Below, one piece after another: positions 61,201 through 64,000 of a DNA stretch of 64,000 nucleotides. The translations under genes were made by a program, and so were the position numbers. How positions within the stretch are numbered: position 1 is the first letter of the stretch; each line of letters opens with the position of its first letter. Below the pieces are notes generated by a model that was not told the origin of the DNA, ran no database searches, and worked only from the letters and a program-made list of their open reading frames with translations. The stretch comes from Flavobacterium chilense (GTDB lineage: Bacteria > Bacteroidota > Bacteroidia > Flavobacteriales > Flavobacteriaceae): NCBI RefSeq assembly GCF_001602525.1, contig NZ_LSYT01000001.1, positions 868,001 through 932,000 on the forward strand, read 5' to 3'.

Positions 61201-61602
61201 AGAGGCGCGTTTCAGATTGGTGGGGATTACTTAGTTCAGGATGTGCTTATTGATAAATATTCGAACACTTTAAACAGAAATCTTTCTGTAAATGCTTACG
61301 ATCACTGGAGGCAGCCCGGAGATATTGTAACGCAGTCTTCGGTGAGTATTTCACCAGTTAACGCCAATTTAAGTAAGTATGTTTATGATGCTACTTTTTT
61401 AAAAATCAACAATATCAATTTAAGCTACAATGTTCCTTTAAAGAATACTTTTCTGGATACGCTGGCTATTTTTGCTGATGCTTCTAATGTTTGGTACTGG
61501 TACAAAGAAAAAAGCCCAAAGGGAATGAATGGAATAAGAGAGTTGAATTACAGTTATCCGCAAGCGAGAACTATTTCGATCGGAATGAACGCTAAATTTT
61601 AA
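58246..61602 (+). CDS. SusC-family transporter with N-terminal STN signalling domain
   Basis: 1118 aa. Signal peptide about 1-26 (LISCFKGFSQ). STN (secretin/TonB N-terminal) domain about 30-100: LRNKPISLIIKSIEEQSDFR and LFTGKNISFYIQNKQVLL. CarboxypepD_reg-like about 120-200 (SGVVYSAKEKLPLAGATIRI). TonB box/plug: VVITSSYGTKKLKEEIVGSI, VEGQIAGVLVENTTGVGGP, ESFTVLKDAAAVGIYGADGA. The barrel ends ARTISIGMNAKF. The STN domain contacts FecR and lets ligand uptake activate the sigma factor. The other SusC in the window (25224) lacks STN and is instead linked to a two-component system. SusD follows 4 bp later. Confidence 0.95.
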   Translation: MTITIPNLRKILFFLALLISCFKGFSQHKGITLQLRNKPISLIIKSIEEQSDFRIIYNARKIDADQLADINVQNATLETTLTQLFTGKNISFYIQNKQVLLTSSAPLLAPNSSVSEKERFISGVVYSAKEKLPLAGATIRIKGSGMGAITDFNGKFVYELKGNNISNMVLEAGFLGMQTQTVKADSKKEFVFYLEEYTDELNQVVITSSYGTKKLKEEIVGSISTLNAKDIAVEQASESIDKMVEGQIAGVLVENTTGVGGPVKINIRGQGTLSSLSGAKVGTSTQPLIIIDGLVMSEEFGIDSSFFNGNGDAAESFSNPLTKIAPENIESFTVLKDAAAVGIYGADGANGVILITTKKGKKGKTQFGFSNQSGISSAMNQIKYMNGEQYNEVRNEFLKNTTPGYVAVPYNGVNTNWFDLLNNSGYFNKYNLSVSGSTSKFSYRSNVSYLKIDEPQMGNSTKQLNLGVNLGYRTNKWDINLMLNPSFVQKDAPNIFYNFAYLPTISPYNADGTYSKIGLTGISGGNPLAAIAQNKNQSQTYGMMGSLNIGYQIAKGLKFSTLFGIDYTDKEQDRYFSGENESGQFNGSFVLDQITYPSWGRRLINQRNATKWNWQGQLLFEKQLNKNHAIDGVAGMELSEDRTNFDYASGVGFVNPNQIHKVSEALRDDNPDTEIDETRSGQTYSHDISYNSRVSAFSQINYNYKKRYYFLANFRRDQSSVFGNDSDIANNGGAGFSWITSNESFLKSASWIDLLKFKVSYGTTGNSRIGSYRSKGLYNIRQNGYNGGTEATPGSAPNENLGWEKNTKFNVGLDFNIFDRVEMLLEYYYDNLSDLITTRDIPTETGYSSVQLNASSMYNKGFEFTTRIKWIKSDRFKWTTSFNISTVKNKVTELKGLGSDYSVATIALAQKVGYSTTTLWGINWVGVDPATGRDLLEKDGKVYDAATYKSLYTNADWVPIGDKQADAYGGFNNNFTINKNIVLSIRGAFQIGGDYLVQDVLIDKYSNTLNRNLSVNAYDHWRQPGDIVTQSSVSISPVNANLSKYVYDATFLKINNINLSYNVPLKNTFLDTLAIFADASNVWYWYKEKSPKGMNGIRELNYSYPQARTISIGMNAKF

Positions 61603-61606
61603 GAAT

Positions 61607-63091
61607 ATGAAATATTTAAAATATATCACAATTGCCATCCTGATACTGTCTGCACAAAGCTGCAGCGATTTTTTAGAGCAGGAACCCGGAACACAAACTT
61701 CTATCGACGAGCTTTTACAAAATAAACAAGGCGTTCTAATGGCTCTAAAAGGACTTTATACCAATATTGAATCAAATGTGAGAGGGGAGCGTTTTGGAGT
61801 TTACGCTGATTTGCAAGGCGGAAATCTAAAAGTTACACCTTACGAAACCACAGCAAATAAGGGAGAAATTACGATACCAACTGCTTTAAAAAATACCTAC
61901 TCATTTGAAGACCAAGCTGATGTTAGTGATTTTAAAACTTTTTATGATGGTAGCTACAGTATTATTAATCAGGCAAATTTAATTCTGGAATATACTCCAA
62001 AATTAACCGACGCAACAGAAACCGAAAAAAATCAAATCATAGCCGAAGCCTTAACAATACGGGCTTATGCCCACTTTTTGTTGTCCTTAATTTACAGTCA
62101 AAACTATGGATATACCTTAAATGCAACTCATTTAGGAATCGTTTACAACACTCAATCGATAAAATCAGGTATTAAATATCCTGAAAGAGAAACAGTTGCT
62201 AATACTTATTCTTTCATTATCAACGATTTAAAAACGGCAATTAATAATTATACCACTACTTCAGGTTTAGAAGGCCCTGCCTATTCTTATTTTAGCAGTA
62301 ACAGCGCAAAAGCCTTGCTTGCAAGAGTTTATTTGTATAAAAGAGACTGGCAAAACGCCTACGACACAGCAAATGATGTTATTATAAATTCAGGAATGTC
62401 CCTTATGAGTTCTGCTAATTTAGTATCAGAATGGGAAAAACCGGATTTGCCTGTTTCTGAAATTTTGCTGGAATTTTCGACTCCAAAAGACAATTCAGGA
62501 ACCACATCGAGTTCTATGGCCTCAATATTTGGCTATTCTACCTCGCCTGCTCCTTCTTTTACCATATCAGATACAGGTCGAAAATATGTGGCTTCAAACG
62601 ATTTATTCAATCTTTATGAAACAAACGACTTACGTAAAAAGCTATTTTTAAACTTACAGCTTTCTACTTTAATTGCCGGAAATCAAGTATTGCAACCTTA
62701 TAATTTTACCAAAAAATACCATGACAATCCGGGTTATGTAGCTTTTAGATTAAGCGAAATGTATTTAATACGTGCCGAAGCCGCTGCTCAAAACAACAAA
62801 CCAGATTTAGCAATGGCAGATATTAATATCATCAGGTCCCGTGCCAATGCCACACTTTTAACCAGTTCTGCCAATATTCTTGAAAACGTGCTTTTAGAAA
62901 GAAGAAAAGAACTTTGTTTTGAAGGGCATTTATTATTTGATCTTCTTAGAAATCAAAGAGGAATCACCAGAAACGACGGCTGTATATCAAACATTTGCAG
63001 TCTAAACTACCCTTCTCCAAAATTTATATTGCCAATACCAACTTACAATATCAATCTTAACTCAAACTTAAAGCAAAATGAATCGTATTAA
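61607..63091 (+). CDS. SusD/RagB-family lipoprotein
   Basis: 494 aa with a lipoprotein signal ending at C19 (ILILSAQSC-SDFLEQEPGTQ). SDFLEQEPGTQTSIDELLQN is a typical mature start. TPR-like helices include AEALTIRAYAHFLLSLIYSQ and SAKALLARVYLYKRDWQNAY. The C-terminal ERRKELCFEGHLLFDLLRNQ is the family signature. It pairs with the SusC encoded 4 bp upstream. The next lipoprotein gene overlaps its end by 14 bp, so translation is probably coupled. Ligand unknown; no glycosidase is seen within the window. Confidence 0.94.
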   Translation: MKYLKYITIAILILSAQSCSDFLEQEPGTQTSIDELLQNKQGVLMALKGLYTNIESNVRGERFGVYADLQGGNLKVTPYETTANKGEITIPTALKNTYSFEDQADVSDFKTFYDGSYSIINQANLILEYTPKLTDATETEKNQIIAEALTIRAYAHFLLSLIYSQNYGYTLNATHLGIVYNTQSIKSGIKYPERETVANTYSFIINDLKTAINNYTTTSGLEGPAYSYFSSNSAKALLARVYLYKRDWQNAYDTANDVIINSGMSLMSSANLVSEWEKPDLPVSEILLEFSTPKDNSGTTSSSMASIFGYSTSPAPSFTISDTGRKYVASNDLFNLYETNDLRKKLFLNLQLSTLIAGNQVLQPYNFTKKYHDNPGYVAFRLSEMYLIRAEAAAQNNKPDLAMADINIIRSRANATLLTSSANILENVLLERRKELCFEGHLLFDLLRNQRGITRNDGCISNICSLNYPSPKFILPIPTYNINLNSNLKQNESY

Positions 63092-64000
63092 ATTTATATC
63101 GACCTTAAGTATTGCTGTAATACTATTATTTGCATCCTGTTCTAAAGATGATTACAAATTAGGCAGCGAAAATGTAAATCCGTATTTAAGATTTAATTTC
63201 CAGCTTAAAAGTGACAATACACCTCTTGAATATCCAACGGTAAATGCCGCTTTGATTCCTGTAGACCATTATGAAAACAAGTCTGTAAAAACACTAAAAG
63301 TTCCTGTAGCGCTAACATCCTTTTCATTAAAAAATCCTGTAACAGCTACTTTTAGTGCTACTACAACCGGAATCAGTGATAGTTATAGCTTAAATCCGAA
63401 AACAGAACTTACTTTTCAGACTAATAAATTAACCGATACTATTTTTGTTTCTTTTGATAAAAGATGGACAGCTAACCAAAGTATTACCTTAAAACTGGAA
63501 AATACTTCAGATCCTGAAATTCATATCGGGAATCTGAATACCGAAGCTGTAAACGATACTTTCAGAATAGATTTGGGCACAATTTCTACCAACTATACTT
63601 TTCCAGTAAGCAAAATCGATATTAAAGGAGTTAAAGGAGAAGTGATTGATTTTAAAGTAAATTTCCCTAACGGATTTTTCCCTTCAGAAATCGATAAGCT
63701 TGAAATGTTTCAGTTTTTAAACGGGTTTGATTACCAGCTTACCCATGATGATTATGGTACAAACAGAAACGCTGTTACGTATCATTTAACACTTTTAGAA
63801 GACATTCAGAATGATGATGTTTATTACGAAAGTTCGCTTACCTTAAACAATACAGCCAATTATCCTGCAACAGGAAATAAAATCCTGCAAATTGTAAAAC
63901 CTATAAAATCCCCAAGAGATGTTCTGGCTAATCCGGCTTCTAAATTCTACGATTTATCGAATCAGTTTTATCTGACTTATGGCGAAAACTGGTTTGATAA
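63078..64000 (+). CDS. lipoprotein downstream of SusD (cut by window end)
   Basis: At least 307 codons; the rest is beyond 64000. The ATG at 63078 lies inside the end of susD (14-bp overlap). A lipoprotein signal with C21 (AVILLFASC-SKDDYKLG) carries acidic residues right after the cysteine, the pattern of surface-exported lipoproteins in flavobacteria. The mature part is beta-rich with repeated Ig/Calx-like rhythm (TIFVSFDKRWTANQSITLKL, LKVPVALTSFSLKNPVTATF). I do not recognise the family. In comparable loci the third surface lipoprotein binds ligand next to SusC/D; that role is inferred. Confidence 0.8.
   Translation, partial: MNRIKFISTLSIAVILLFASCSKDDYKLGSENVNPYLRFNFQLKSDNTPLEYPTVNAALIPVDHYENKSVKTLKVPVALTSFSLKNPVTATFSATTTGISDSYSLNPKTELTFQTNKLTDTIFVSFDKRWTANQSITLKLENTSDPEIHIGNLNTEAVNDTFRIDLGTISTNYTFPVSKIDIKGVKGEVIDFKVNFPNGFFPSEIDKLEMFQFLNGFDYQLTHDDYGTNRNAVTYHLTLLEDIQNDDVYYESSLTLNNTANYPATGNKILQIVKPIKSPRDVLANPASKFYDLSNQFYLTYGENWFD

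Overview
The window looks like chromosomal DNA of a Flavobacterium-like member of the Bacteroidota. The evidence is low G+C content, four TonB-dependent receptors plus two SusC/SusD pairs, two proteins with a C-terminal type IX secretion (T9SS) sorting domain, lipoproteins with acidic residues after the lipidated cysteine, a FecI/FecR-type sigma/anti-sigma pair, and repeated TAnnTTTG -7 elements, which are typical of Bacteroidota promoters. I see no rRNA, tRNA, CRISPR array, phage or transposase gene.

Layout. 1-2.0 kb: the N-terminal half of a heavy-metal RND efflux pump and a small companion protein. 2.4-4.0 kb: endonuclease V, a Crp/Fnr regulator and an SMR exporter. 4.1-8.5 kb: a siderophore-type receptor, a secreted protein and a methyltransferase. 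9.0-10.2 kb: ribB and a second Crp/Fnr regulator. 10.4-16.4 kb: a probable zinc-acquisition locus (His-rich small protein, two DUF4625-like lipoproteins around a ZnuD-like receptor, and an AztD-like propeller lipoprotein). 16.7-19.4 kb: class I ribonucleotide reductase nrdB-nrdA.

20-30.7 kb: a GNAT gene, then a LytS-type kinase, a secreted zinc metalloprotease, SusC, SusD and a LytTR response regulator, all on one strand. A pair of 9-bp direct repeats with exact N12 spacing precedes the protease gene, as expected for a LytTR binding site. This looks like a self-contained, two-component-controlled peptide-utilisation unit. 31.2-34.8 kb: a possible 49-aa ORF, a T9SS cargo protein and another secreted surface protein.

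35-38.4 kb: an NmrA-like oxidoreductase divergent from an HxlR regulator, then DoxX, TauE/SafE and DUF1634 proteins. 38.6-41.6 kb: a MocR regulator, a small protein and a luciferase-like monooxygenase, with two pairs of TACAGAT repeats, each spaced exactly 30 bp. 41.7-46.9 kb: a siderophore receptor, a thiolase, and azoR divergent from a second HxlR gene with a perfect 38-bp palindrome. 47-51.3 kb: a secreted HEGRH protein and a modular T9SS-exported sugar-dehydrogenase-like protein. 51.5-54.2 kb: a succinate dehydrogenase/fumarate reductase pair without a membrane-anchor gene. 54.4-56.2 kb: a DapB-like protein, a striking hexamer tandem repeat and a DUF1810 protein. 56.4-64 kb: an ECF sigma factor, FecR, STN-bearing SusC, SusD and a lipoprotein cut by the window end.

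Several intergenic spaces carry dispersed inverted repeats of at least four families. The genes are mostly ordinary for the group. The more informative signals are in the regulatory DNA: the LytTR-like box, the MocR repeat pairs, the two HxlR divergons and the DnaA-box-like cluster before nrdB.
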